Shown here: in pieces, positions 44,695-55,624 of the stretch
Layout: every line of letters begins with the position of its first letter
Numbering within the stretch: position 1 is the first letter of the stretch
Origin: Telopea speciosissima
Taxonomy: Eukaryota; Streptophyta; Magnoliopsida; Proteales; Proteaceae
Assembly: GCF_018873765.1 (NCBI RefSeq)
Contig: NC_057924.1
Coordinates: 21,881,542 to 21,945,541, forward strand
Direction of reading: 5' to 3'
Length of the DNA: 64,000 bases
Program-made: the position numbers and the translations under genes
The notes under the pieces: model-generated
Database searches by the model: none
The model's input: only the letters and a program-made list of their open reading frames with translations
What the model was told of the DNA's origin: nothing

Positions 44695-47665
44695 AATCCT
44701 TGTACCTTGTACACAAACACATCCTGAAATTAGAGATATCGGATATTAAATTATATCTCGGGATTTAGACTAGGGATCTTAAATGGATTACCAAATTATC
44801 GAATTCGATCCGTATCAAGATACTTAATAATAAAAAATAAATTAAATAACGATATTCAAGGTTTTTTAAGATCCAATAGGATCAAAATGCATTTAATAAT
44901 TTGGGCAGATTGTGTCGAGTAGTATGTCGGTATCTCTATCTAAAAGGATTGACTCATCAGGATATATTTGTGTATGCCTCTATACAATCCTTGTACCTCG
45001 TACACAAACACACCCTGAAATTAGTGATATCGGATATTAAATTATATCTTGGGATTTAGACTAGAGATCTTAAGTGGATTGTCAAATTACCGAATTCGAT
45101 CTGTATCAAGATACTTAATAATAAAAAATAAATTAAATAACGATAGTCAAGGTTTTTTAAGATCCAACAGGATCAAAATGAATTTAATAATTTAGGTAGA
45201 TTGTGTCGAGCAGTATGCCGGTATCTCTATCTAAAAGGATTGACTCATTAGGATATGTCTGTGTATGCCTCTATACAATCCTTGTACCTCGTACACAAAC
45301 ACACCCTGAAATTAGTGATATCGGATATTAAATTATATCTTGGGATTTAGACTAGAGATCTTAAGTGGATTGCCAAATTACCGAATTCGATCTGTATCAA
45401 GATACTTAATAATAAAAAATAAATTAAATAACGATATTCAGGGTTTTTTAAGATCCAACCGGATCAAAATGAATTTAATAATTTGGGTAGATTGTATTAG
45501 AACGGTATCGGTATCTCTATCTAAAAGGATTGACTCATCAGGATATATCTGTGTATGCCTCTATAGAATCCTTGTACATCGTACACAAACACACCCTGAA
45601 ATTAGTGATATCGGATATTAAATTATATCTCCAGATTTAGACTAGAGATCTTAAGTGGATTGTCAAATTATCGAATTCGATCCGTATCAAGATACGTAAT
45701 AATAAAAAATAAATTAAATAACGATTTCAGGGTTTTTTAAGATCCAACCGGATCAAAATGCATTTAATAATTTGGGTAGATTGTATCGAGCAGTATGTCG
45801 GTATCTCTATCTAAAAGGATTGACTCATCAGGATATATCTATGTATGCCTCTATACAATCCTTGTACCTCGTACACAAACACACCCTGAAATTAGCGATA
45901 TCGGATATTAAATTATATCTCGGGATTTAGACTAGAGATCTTAAGTGGATTGTCAAATTATCAAATTCGATCCGTATCAAGATACTTAATAATAAAAACT
46001 AAATTAAATAACGTTATTCAGGATTTTTTAAGATCCAACCGGATCAAAATGCATTTAATAATTTGGTTAGATTGTATCGAGCAATATGCCGGGATCTCTA
46101 TCTAAAAAGATTGACTCATCAGAATATATCTATGTATGCCTCTATACAATCCTTGTACCTCGTACACAAACACACCCTGAAATTAGTGATATCGGATATT
46201 AAATTATATCTCGGGATTTAGACTAGAGATTTTAAGTGGATTGCCAAATTACCGAATTCGATTCGTATCAAGATACTTAATAATAAAAAATAAATTAAAT
46301 AACAATATTTAGGGGTTTTTAAGATTCAACCGGATCAAAATGCATTTAATAATTTGGGTAGATTGTATCGAGCAGTATGCCGGTATCTTTATCTAAAAGG
46401 ATTGACTCATCAGGACATATCTGTGTATGCCTCTATACAATCCTTGTACCTCGTACACAAACACACCCTAAAATTAATGATATCGGATATTAAATTATAT
46501 CTCGGGATTTAGACTAGAGATCTTAAGTGGATTGCCAAATTACCGAATTCGATCCGTATCAAGATACTTAATAATAAAAAATAAATTAAATAACGATATT
46601 CAAGGTTTTTTAAGATCCAACCGGATGAAAATGCATTTAATAATTTGGGTAAATTGTATCGAGCAGTATGCCGGTATCTCTGTCTAAAAGAATTGATTCA
46701 TCAGGATATATCTGTGAATGTCTCTATACAATCCTTGTACCTCGTACACAAACACACCCTGAAATTAGTGATATCGGATATTAAATTATATCTCGGGATT
46801 TAGACTAGAGATCTTAAGTGGATTGCCAAATTACCGAATTCGATCCGTATCAAGATATTTAATAATAACAAATAAATTAAATAACGATATTCAGGGATTT
46901 TGAAGATCTAACCGGATCAAAATGCATTTAATAATTTGGGTAGATTGTATCGAGCAGTATGTCGGTATCTCTATCTAAAAGGATTGACTCATCAGGATAT
47001 ATCTGTGTATGCCTCTATACAATCCTTGTACCTCGTACACAAACACACCCTGAAATTAGTGATATCGGATATTAAATTATATCTTGGGATTTAGACTAGA
47101 GATCTTAAGTGGATTGCCAAATTATCGAATTCAATCCGTATCAAGATACTTAATAATAAAAAATAAATTAAATAACGATATTCAGGGTTTTTTAAGATCC
47201 AACCGGATCAAAATGCATTTAATAATTTGGGTAGATTGTATTGAGCAGTATGCCGGTATATCTATCTAAAAGGATTGACTCATCAGGATATATCTGTGTA
47301 TGCCTCTATAGAATCCTTGTACCTCGTACACAAACACACCCTAAAATTAGTGATATCGGATATTAAATTATATCTCGAGATTTTAAGTGGATTGCCAAAT
47401 TACCGAATTCGATCCGTATCAAGATACTTAATAATAAAAAATAAATTAAATAACGATATTCAGGGTTTTTTAAGATCCAACCAGATGAAAATGCATTTAA
47501 TAATTTGGGTAGATTGTATTGAGCAGTATGCCAGTATCTTTATCTAGAAGGATTGACTCATCAGGATATATCTATGTATGCCTCTATACAATTCTTGTAC
47601 CTCGTACACAAACACACCCTGAAATTAGTGATATCGGATATTAAATTTGATTGCCAAATTACAGA
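44695..47665 (+). repeat. 291-bp tandem repeat array, ten units plus a partial
   Basis: Units begin at an AATCCTTGTACC word at 44695, 44986, 45277, 45567, 45857, 46148, 46439, 46730, 47021, 47312 and 47590. Spacing is 290-291 bp except the tenth unit, which lacks about 13 bp near 47375. Units are very similar, with a few substitutions each. Every unit holds GATATCGGATATTAAATTATATC, CGAATTCGATCCGTATC and ACTCATCAGGATATATCTG. The array ends in a truncated unit that merges into diverged related sequence (47640-47700). Frames running through units repeat the same peptide with stops and are not genes. Confidence 0.95.
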
Positions 47666-47699
47666 ATTCGATCCGAATCTGAAAATCCAAATACACCTA

Positions 47700-48166
47700 A
47701 TATAAAGAATAACCAAATACACCTTATTTAAAGAATACTATATACTTAATATTTTTTAATTTACATATAGACCACTATATAAGAATAAAGATCCAAAAAT
47801 TAATAAAATACCAATATGTAAATAGGATTTATAATAGAAGATGGCAATCAAGTAAAATCATCAACCACAACTATTCTTTCTACCAAAAAAAAAAAAAAAA
47901 CCACAACTATTCGGATAAAGTAACCGGATACACCATATTCGTATCCGATTGCTTTGGTGGCGTAAAGTTGTATTATCCAAGGGGTGCCCTTGATTATTCC
48001 ACCTTACTCTGACTGTCCATTACCCATTAATTAAACCGGAAATTAGGGAACCTGTCAGACTTTTTTACATCACTAACCTGTCTAAATCACTTTTAATTTA
48101 CAGGTTCAAGAAGGGATAATAGCCCCTAAAAGCTTTACCGTATGGAACCCTAGCCGACCTTCCTGC

Positions 48167-48197
<31 letters not shown>

Positions 48198-48200
48198 CCG
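47700..48200. other. Spacer right of the array
   Basis: AT-rich DNA. A (GA)n run lies at about 48173-48197. A run of A's is at 47887-47900. ACCGGATACACC and ATATTCGTATCCG words echo the array edge. Confidence 0.5.
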
Positions 48201-48329
48201 AGATAGAGAGGCGATGAAAATGGAGATGAGATACCAAGAAAACTGGTAAATAACGGCGATGGATGGATAAAGATCTAGACTGATAGATCTTACAACTTGG
48301 ATGCGGCTACATCTAGGTTATAGAACAAG

Positions 48330-48825
48330 GAAATGGGTTTGAAGAGACTGTGCGGCTACACCCAAACGCTCTGCTAAAGGTGTGATGCCAACTAAGGTGA
48401 AGAGGAAGACCCATCCCTGAGATAAAACACTAACTGTTAAAGGACTAGACCAGCAGTAAGAGCGATATACACCACTGAAATTTGATCCAAGTAAAACTTT
48501 AAAAGAAATGAGAGTTGAAAACTTATACTCTTCCAACACAATCATACAAATAGCCACAGGTCAATATTCTGAATTTCCCTTGAAACATATAAGGGCTATC
48601 AATGGGACCAAAAGATAACAACATATTAATCTTGGCTTTGATCAAGACGGCATTATTACTCTTGAATGCAACTTTATAAGGTAAACGCTTAGGGATCCAA
48701 GTGTGAGAGACATCTGCTAAAGCCTGAGATGTTTCAAAGGCATGGATCTTTCTCGAGGATTGTGATGCAAGAAACGGGATCTCCTCTTCAAGTTCAAGGC
48801 CTGTCTTCTCCTCTATGGATCCCAT
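48330..48825 (-). pseudogene. Captured CAX vacuolar cation/proton exchanger fragment
   Basis: The minus strand reads MGSIEEKTGLELEEEIPFLA from 48825, then AKINMLLSFGP at about 48610. After an intron that ends TTATCTCAG it reads WVFLFTLVGITPLAERLGVA (about 48405-48346). GITPLAERLG after a first transmembrane entry, with KIN.LL.FGP before it, is the N-terminal signature of plant CAX proteins, which exchange Ca2+ or other cations for protons at the vacuole. Only the N-terminal cytosolic part and the first membrane segment are present, and a frame change follows FGP. The retained intron shows capture from genomic DNA and not from a retrocopy. It lies wholly inside the MULE. Confidence 0.78.
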
Positions 48826-48859
48826 CTGCAAGACAAGATAATTTAATCTATCAACCAAA

Positions 48860-50070
48860 GCATCATTGCAGAAAAAAGAGAGCTAAAACTAGAAGACACA
48901 AATCAAAATTACACACCAAAACCTCTGCAACTGTCAAAGAGATGTGTTCAAGATCTGCACAGTTTGGTTCGGGAAAGGTTGGTACCATGTTGTTATGCAT
49001 GCAAAAAAGGAGGGAGGTACCAGTAAAACAAAAATGTGACTGAAAAATAAAATGATGTGAATAGTTGTTCAGTCAAAGTAACAAATGCAATTATATCTAT
49101 TTTTCTGTTACCTGATTTGTTTTAATCGGATGCATTCCTACTGTTATGATCTCAAAGGGAGAGATAAATTTGAACGTGTAGGTCCAACTACAACTCAGTG
49201 TACAGACAAGTTCTTTCTAGGATGATTGTATTATTGATAACTCTCTAAATCCATTTATAAAAATTAAGGTGAAGGACATAGTGACTGTACATCAGCTATT
49301 GTAGGTCCTGCAATATGGAGAAAAAAAAATAAGTAGGTTATTTGACGCAAGCAAATGAACCAATATGGATTCAACTCAAATCATAGACTAAATGAAATAA
49401 AACCAACTAGATAAAAAAGAACTAATGGTTGAAATAAATCAGTTGATGGCAATATATCCATTCATTGCAATAATTTAGTTGTTGTACCAAGAGAGGTACC
49501 TTAGTCATCTCTAACCTGTAATAATGGAGGTTTTTTGTTTGTAATAGGGGATGAGGGATGGCCAGCAGAGTTTGTTTGTCTAATCACAATGAGGATGTAG
49601 TTGTCCAATTTATTAGAACTGGTAGAAGCACATACATGTTCATTCCTTAGGGGTTCAATCTCAACAAGATATAATTATTTTAAAATTTATGGGTTTGAAG
49701 GACATACCAAAAAGGTAAATTTACCTAGGATGTTGATGTTGGTATTCGCAGGTACAAAATACAAGTGAGCACCTTCTCTTCACTCATATTCTAGGAGGTG
49801 CTGCATCACAATGTACCTATTAGTACGCTACTAAGATAAAAGTATTATAAAACAAAACTAAATCAACAAATAAACCAATCAATTAGAGATTATTTACCAT
49901 TCAAATCAATTTGGAGATTGGTAGGGTGGCCAGCTTGTGTATTATCATCCAAGGGCAAACCATAAACCTATAATTAAATTATGCGAAAAAAAAATTTATC
50001 TATCAATTGAGTGAATTTAAAAATACAAAGTTGATGACCCAATATAATTACCAAAACAAAGAGAAATATC
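48860..50070. other. Non-coding interior of the MULE
   Basis: AT-rich DNA between the CAX fragment and the transposase 3' end. No open frame with a domain was seen. Confidence 0.5.
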
Positions 50071-50074
50071 ATTA

Positions 50075-52507
50075 CCAAAGGACAATTTGTAATGTTGTGC
50101 CCTGTACCGCCACAACTAGAACAATGGTAAGCCCTTCTGTTGTTTACAGATTCAGTTCAATCAAACAAATGGCGCAAGTTCGGTCTCCCTCGTGTCATAG
50201 AGGTACGTAACGGATCAGGTATGTGTTGTCTGACTATAGGTGAACGACTCAAATGACCAATAGCATTTACTCTAACAGTTGGTTGTAATCTCAACACCTT
50301 CTCTAGCCCTTCATTTAATAATTTTACAGCTAGTTCATACCTCTGTTGGGAAAGAGATCCTTCTCTTGCAAACCTGTTGACAAGGTCTTTAGAATCCACA
50401 CAGGTTGTTGTTATTGTTCTTGAGATGAACCTAAGGCAGCTCCAGAACCTAAATTACCATATCTGGCAGCTTTGGTCTATCTAGGCAATATATACCTAGT
50501 AGGAATCTGGGATCTATTGGTTATCACGTAAATCTAAAGTATCCCTTTCTGATCAAACAAATTGCACCCACAGATAGTGATATCAGTCTGCTGATTGTCC
50601 AATACATACTGCACATCAATATCTCCATCACCAATCCTTTTAAAGACCTTGTACCTCTTCTCAATAATTTCTTCATCGCATCGATTGGCCTCAAGACCAA
50701 AACATGTATACCATTCTTCAAAGAAAACTTTAAACACTTTTGCCGTATAAACATGACCAGCTTGATGCTCGATCTTGTGAGCTGTAGCACAAGGAGGGGA
50801 TGAAGTGATGCAGCCAACATCTGCTTTGTCTTCCTTTTCTCTTTTTTTTTTGACAGCCTCTTCATATTAAGTCACAAACTCATTTAGAGGCGTTGATGAT
50901 GTGAAAAAACCCTTAAAATATTTATTCATTGACTCTCCTCTCTACGTCGTACTCATACTAGCCAAAAAGGTACAATGATAATAACACGGCACCTAATGTT
51001 GGCGTATCCTGAAGTGCTTCTTAAGCTACTTGTGGTCCTGTAAATTAAATCTATGTAACATGTTGGTCCAACTCTCCTCAAATTCACTGGATGTATTTGA
51101 ATCATTAATACAACTCCTATAAACTGCCCTCAAAGTCAGAAAATTTCCTATACAATGGTCTTATGTGGTTGCCCTTGTGTTTCTCTAAGTGCCATCCACA
51201 GAGCCGATGGACAGTCAATGGAAATACTTGTCTCATTGCTCTCATTATTCCTAGGTCTTGATCAGTAAAGATTTCCTTAGGTTGGATATCTTGTATTGCT
51301 TGCAACCATGTGCTAAATAGCCATATAAATGATTCTTGCTATTAGGCCACATCCAAACAAAGTAGACTGCATATGGTGATTAACACCAGTAAAGGGAGCA
51401 AATGGAAACTTATACTTATTTTTTTTATAAGTCGTGTCAAACACAACAACATCACCAAAAATCTTGTATTGTTTCCGTGCATGACTATCCATCCAAAAAA
51501 TCCCTGTAAATTACTGCTCTTCATTGATACGGACTGCATAAAAAAAACCTGGATCTGCTTGCCTCTTCCTGTCCAAATAGTTGATTGCTTGTTGACAATC
51601 AACTCCTATGCAATTCCTTCGCTTAGCCCTCAATAGATTCGTACAGAAATCATCATTTATACCAGCATACTGTGCGCCACCAGCAAAATCTTTAACAACT
51701 CTCATAATTTGGGTTGGTGTTATCCCACATGTACGCAGTCGTTCTATAAGTTGAATAGTACTTCTATCACTTTTTTTTATGTGATTGAAATCTAAATGAC
51801 TCACTCTTATCCACCAATGGATGGTTGTGCTCCTTTTCAAAATCATCAACCACCCACACCCCATTATTACACTTGATCTTCATTGACGCCCCACATTTAG
51901 TTTTCTTTGACACACGAGGCTGATAATCAACTTTTCTTCGTTTATCATATTTTTTCTCGCCTTCATTTGAACATACATAGTATCTTGATACTATGTGTTT
52001 ATCTACCGTTGATCGTTCCACCCTGTTTTTCTTGACTGAAAAACCCTTCTCCTTAGCATAGATGTTATAATGTTCATATGCGTCCTCCTCAGTCAGAAAT
52101 ACCATGCCAACAGTTGGTTCCAATTCATTACCATTACTACACCCTTTGTGTGGCATGTTGTCATCCCCATCTAAGCTCAAATTCATAATTTCTTTCTCAT
52201 TAATAACATCAACTATATTATTATCATCGTTGTCCTCACTTTCACAATCATTACTGTCTTCTTCATCTATACTACTCCTACCACCATCATGACTATCATT
52301 TTCTTGTCTATTCCATGTACTGTCACTATCACTATCACTATGACAATCATCATTTAGAACATCACTGGACCCAGTTTCATTTTCATGGGACAGAGCATTT
52401 TCCAGATCAATGAATCCATTGTATGTATCCTCTATTTCATTCAAATCTATTGCAACACAATAATTGAATGATCCTGCAACATGTAACCATATGTAGAACA
52501 TTAACAA
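50075..52507 (-). pseudogene. FAR1-type MULE transposase (broken)
   Basis: Minus strand, in order. An acidic N-terminal region (52480-52110). A FAR1 DNA-binding domain (about 52105-51800) with VGMVFLTEEDAYEHYNIYA, YYVCSNEG, TKCGASMKIK and EHNHPL. A linker with TIQLIERLRTCGITPTQIM. A transposase core with FWMDSHARKQY, VVVFDTTYKKNKY (Asp at 51438-51436), PFAPFTGVNHH, FTDQDLGIMRAM (about 51270-51236) and HRLCGWHLEKH. A late region with YTAKVFKVFFEEW and a SWIM-like CGCNLFDQKGIL. Finally a YHCSSCGGTGHNITNCP knuckle at about 50130-50080. Defects: a shift at an A8 run (about 51770-51777), TAA just before the core (about 51511), and stops in or after the SWIM part and before the knuckle. The true start may lie in an upstream exon, since TTGCAG precedes the coding stretch at about 52473. 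Confidence 0.9.
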
Positions 52508-53187
52508 TGGATTTATATCCTGCCTATCAACTAACTAGAAATCATACATTTATTCTAACACAAAATAAATCTGTGAAAAATAAATAGATCTGCTATAGAT
52601 CTAATCATAACTGCCGCAAGGTAGCAACTGAATCTGATTTCAGAAAAATAGATAACTAAACTGAAAGACTATTGAATCAATTGCATCAAATGGCTTCCAC
52701 AATAAGTCTTCAATGTAGCAGCATGAGTAAGTAACTGATTGTATAGAAAGCTTAAACCGATTACATCAAATGCCTTCCAGATTAAGTCTTCAATTTCATC
52801 TTACTCATGCTGCTACTTACTAAATGTAGTATCACGAGTAACATCCAGATCTTAAGATCTTCATCAGTTGCAAGTAGGTAATATAAACTCTACTTTTATC
52901 TCTAAATCTTATCAAACTAAGGGCATCATGTACCATATATGCAGCACAGCCTGCTATAAACAAGAACTGAGAGAACCTTGAAGACCAATCAAACCAGAGT
53001 TCAGTTGGATCAATCACTAGTTCGGCTAGTGCTCTGACACAATGTAACAGTTGTTAACTAAAGAAACCAAACACAATAACCCTCTTATTGAACAGTGTCA
53101 TACTACAATTAACCCTCTCATGGACAATTTAGAAGTTAGATACATATATAGAGTTCAAGTATGAACAACCAAACATTTGTTTCATTT
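52508..53187. other. Upstream region of the MULE transposase, no ORF
   Basis: AT-rich. A local inverted duplication pairs CAGCATGAGTAAGTAAC at about 52719 with TTACTCATGCTGCTAC at about 52802, and ATCAAATGGCTTCCA / ATCAAATGCCTTCCA repeat at 52684 and 52764. Probably intron or leader of the transposase. Confidence 0.45.
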
Positions 53188-53523
53188 AATCTGAATTTAC
53201 CAATTTTTAAGTGTTCCAACCATTTCTATAGGTGGATCTATCCACCTCAAGAGTGTAATGCCAATTTAATTTCCATTTAAAATACATAGTCTTTCATATA
53301 ATCTGAATATATCAATTTTAAATTGTTCCAACCATTTCTATAGGTGGATATATCCACTTCAAGAGTGTAATGCCAATTTAATTTCCCTTAAACATATAAA
53401 GTCTTTCATATAATCTGAATTTATCAAATTTAAGGTGTTCCAACCATTTCTTTAAGTAGACCCATCCAGCTCAAGAGTGTAATACAGTAATGCCATTTTC
53501 ATTTCTCTTAAAAATATAAAGAG
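53188..53523 (-). repeat. 112-bp tandem repeat, three copies
   Basis: Units begin at AATCTGAAT at 53188, 53300 and 53412. Each carries GTTCCAACCATTTCT and CAAGAGTGTAAT. They lie between the right end of the MULE and the transposase gene. Confidence 0.88.
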
Positions 53524-53539
53524 ATAGAGAGCCAAACAG

Positions 53540-53830
53540 AGAACAAATGGAGTACACTTGCTCTTCAGAGCTCTGGATCTCGAAATGGGGGATATTGGGT
53601 CTTCTCGCTGCACGAAGAAACAAATCTGCAACCAGCAATTGGGGTTATTTCACTTAAAAACCCCAAAAAATTAGAGATAAAGAGAGCGAGAACAGCAAAT
53701 GGAGAATAGTGGATACCTGCTATTGAGACCTCTCGATCTCCACCAACAGTGGTTAAAATCGATCAACCACCACCTCTATAAATGGTCTTCTCGCTAGCTG
53801 AAGAACGTCTTCCCAGCAAAAGCATAACGA
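53540..53830 (-). promoter_or_regulatory. Possible transposase leader and promoter near the right MULE end
   Basis: On the minus strand a CATTTATAGAGG TATA-like word at about 53787-53776 is followed by leader-like sequence with possible short exons (for example donor-like GGTATCC at about 53720). It is oriented toward the transposase and lies about 250 bp from the right end, as in MuDR where promoters are near the ends. Confidence 0.3.
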
Positions 53831-54039
53831 AGGTCAAAAGTTGTTTTCATTTCCTCATTACCCTTAAGTCATTTTCATTACTGGAGATAAGGAGGTGGCA
53901 CCGGTATCATTAGACTAATCAGGTACAATTAGTACCAACGGCTCAGATTGCAGACACAAGAAATCAACGGCTCACATTGATATGTTGTGCTTAATGCTGC
54001 GTTTAATTCAAATAAGGGTCGCGCTGCGACTAGTCACCC

Positions 54040-54048
54040 TATTTATAA
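54040..54048. repeat. 9-bp target duplication of the MULE, right
   Basis: TATTTATAA, the partner of 41088-41096. It is followed by the rest of the Reina LTR. Confidence 0.9.
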
Positions 54049-54133
54049 ACCCTTAAAGATTCCCTTTTACTAACCACTATCCTTTCAAAAGCAACCGAAC
54101 AGAAATATTCCCCTCTCTGACGAGTTTGTTACA
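54049..54133 (-). repeat. Reina 5' LTR, second piece
   Basis: ACCCTTAAAGATTCCC through GAGTTTGTTACA matches the second part of the left LTR (31562-31646). Confidence 0.88.
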
Positions 54134-55090
54134 ATTATTCCCGGGTTAAATACACGTACCCCCCTGTAATGCACCCAATATTCCTCGTACCCCCCTAAGC
54201 TTCTGATAAGTCCACGTACCACCCCTCAATATTCCACGTACCACCCCTGCTTTACCCCCTAATGCCATTTAAGTCCACACCAAGTGTTAAATGCTAAAAA
54301 ATGACCAAACTACCCTTTCTTCTATCTTTTCTAAAATTTGAAAAGACCTAATTGCCCTAACCTATTTGTTAAAATTTGAAAATACCAATGCCCTCTTCTT
54401 TTACATACCCATCGCCACCACCACTACCACCAACATCACCACCACCACCACCACCACTACCGCCGCCACCCAAAAATAAAAGGTGGAGAGAGGAGCAACG
54501 AATATTACATTCTTCTTCTCTTCTACTCTTTTTTTGCCCTCTTCGTTAGGGTTTCTGCTTTTCTTGATGATCTTTGAAGGAATTCAATTTCTGTAAATGC
54601 ATTCGGTTGTTATTGGACTGTATCAAGTTATTTGCGTCTTGTTCTTGGTTGATTCTATCTTTTTTGCTCTCAATCGAGGGTCTTCTTTTGAAAAGCTTTG
54701 CAATTTCGGATCTTTGTTCCCATGCCTGCTCTCGTCAACTATAGTGGTATGTTTTGGTTTTCCTTTCTTTGCTTTTATTTTGAATCCCGGTCCTCCAAGG
54801 ATAATGATTTGTAATCTTTGTTTCAGCTGGGAATTTTGGGTAAGGGTTAGGAGATGTTTGTATGCATGCTTTAATTCATGAGGTCTGAGTTACCCTTGAT
54901 TGCGATTGTGTTGGGTTTTTAGAATTTTTGTGGTCTGGTAGTTATTTCTGTAGGCCAAACTACGGTCCAGGGATCAAACCATGGTTCCCTAGGGAAACCA
55001 ATTAACTGAAAATTAGGGTTTTGCACACCTTGGGTTATCCCATGGTGTCCCATGGGTGCCCCATTTTAATTTTAGGGTTTCCCATGATTT
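54134..55090. other. Unclassified repeat-like DNA with a CCA microsatellite
   Basis: GGTTAAATACACGTACCCCCC at 54144 with two further CACGTACC(A)CCCC words by 54247 looks like the subterminal end of an unidentified DNA transposon. A (CCA/CCG)n run lies at 54413-54470, then a CT-rich leader-like stretch with CGTTAGGGTTTCTGC at 54545. The 94-codon frame from 54597 has no recognisable domain and probably lies in a non-coding leader or intron. Confidence 0.4.
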
Positions 55091-55179
55091 TCCATGGGAA
55101 CCCTAGTGCATCCCTATCAGTGTTTCTCCTTCCCTCATGTGTCCCATGCAATTTTAAAACATATTAGGGACAGAGAAAA

Positions 55180-55624
55180 ATACATCTCTAGTCATCACAT
55201 GGCAAGAGGGATCCATCCCATACTCGAATGCGCAGCAGAAATAAATCAATTCGAGTTTCTTTCGCATCCTATAAATATTAATAATCAATAAATTGAAGGA
55301 ATTAATAAAGAACTGCTAACCTGGTGAGCTTCAAGTGTTGCTCCTCCAATAGACAGTGGTTCTTCCTCCAGTGAGCGCTCCAAGCAAACAGATCTGAACC
55401 TCCAATGGTGCTACCAAGGTTCTTCAAGCCAATCCCAGATGCTCTCAAATCCTTCAGCACAGCTCTAGGATTTCACAAACCCTAACTCTTAAACACAGAT
55501 CAAAGAAACTAGAAGAAGAAGAAGATCTCAAAGAGGAGAGAGAGAGACCAAAATGCGAAGACGGGGCCGGCAAAAACGTGGAGCACTACCCCCCCTCTGC
55601 TTTTCGATCCTTTTATAGATCTAG
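55180..55624 (-). other. LTR promoter-like fragment (minus strand)
   Basis: On the minus strand CTATAAAAGGATCG at about 55617 is followed by leader-like GAGAGAGAG, CTTCTTCTTCTTCTAG and AGAGTTAGGGTTTGTG. This resembles the promoter-to-leader part of an LTR or gene. It is cut at 55624 by the Tekay-like 5' LTR, so its upstream half would be beyond this window. Confidence 0.35.

Larger units (their letters stand above)
41097..54039. mobile_element. 12.9-kb FAR1-type Mutator-like element (MULE)
   Basis: The insertion is exactly bounded by the 9-bp duplication TATTTATAA in the Reina LTR. Nine bases is the Mutator superfamily signature. Both ends begin GGG and share scattered words in the first 150 bp when read inwards, such as TAAACGCA, CCGTT and ACCTCCTTA. 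The terminal repeats are therefore degenerate rather than absent. A FAR1-like transposase lies on the minus strand in the right third, and a tandem GRF zinc-finger gene faces it from the left. Between them are a CAX gene fragment and a 3-kb array of 291-bp repeats. It is much larger than typical MULEs of 3-6 kb, partly because of the array. Confidence 0.85.
31453..54133 (-). mobile_element. Reina-type chromovirus (Ty3/gypsy), nested and split
   Basis: A minus-strand element has short LTRs. The left LTR is 31453-31646 (194 bp). The right LTR is in two pieces, 40987-41096 and 54049-54133, which together make 195 bp. Encoded on the minus strand are gag with a GLCYNCDDKFSRGHRC knuckle, protease, reverse transcriptase, RNase H, integrase and a C-terminal chromodomain-like segment. 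That segment ends in a LVQWDHLPLEDATWED motif and a NLEDKV stretch. Short LTRs and this C terminus fit the Reina chromovirus clade. It has been interrupted by LTRs at 33100-36119 and 37325-39096 and by the Mutator-like element at 41097-54039. The flanking 5-mers do not match, so target-site evidence is lacking. Confidence 0.88.

Noticed and set aside
45340..47547. Repeated 60-90-codon frames in the 291-bp array
   Set aside because: The same peptide recurs because the unit is a multiple of three; stops occur in every unit and no domain is seen.
44695..47665. CRISPR-like array
   Set aside because: Units are contiguous 291-bp repeats without unique spacers, and the context is plant nuclear DNA.
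50075..52507. FAR1/FRS host transcription factor
   Set aside because: The gene is inside a segment bounded by a 9-bp duplication and is broken by a shift and stops. It is better explained as the MULE transposase from which FAR1 genes are related.
54597..54881. 94-codon plus-strand frame with hydrophobic segments
   Set aside because: No homology was recognised, and it follows a leader-like sequence. Its GT-rich composition fits an intron or untranslated DNA.
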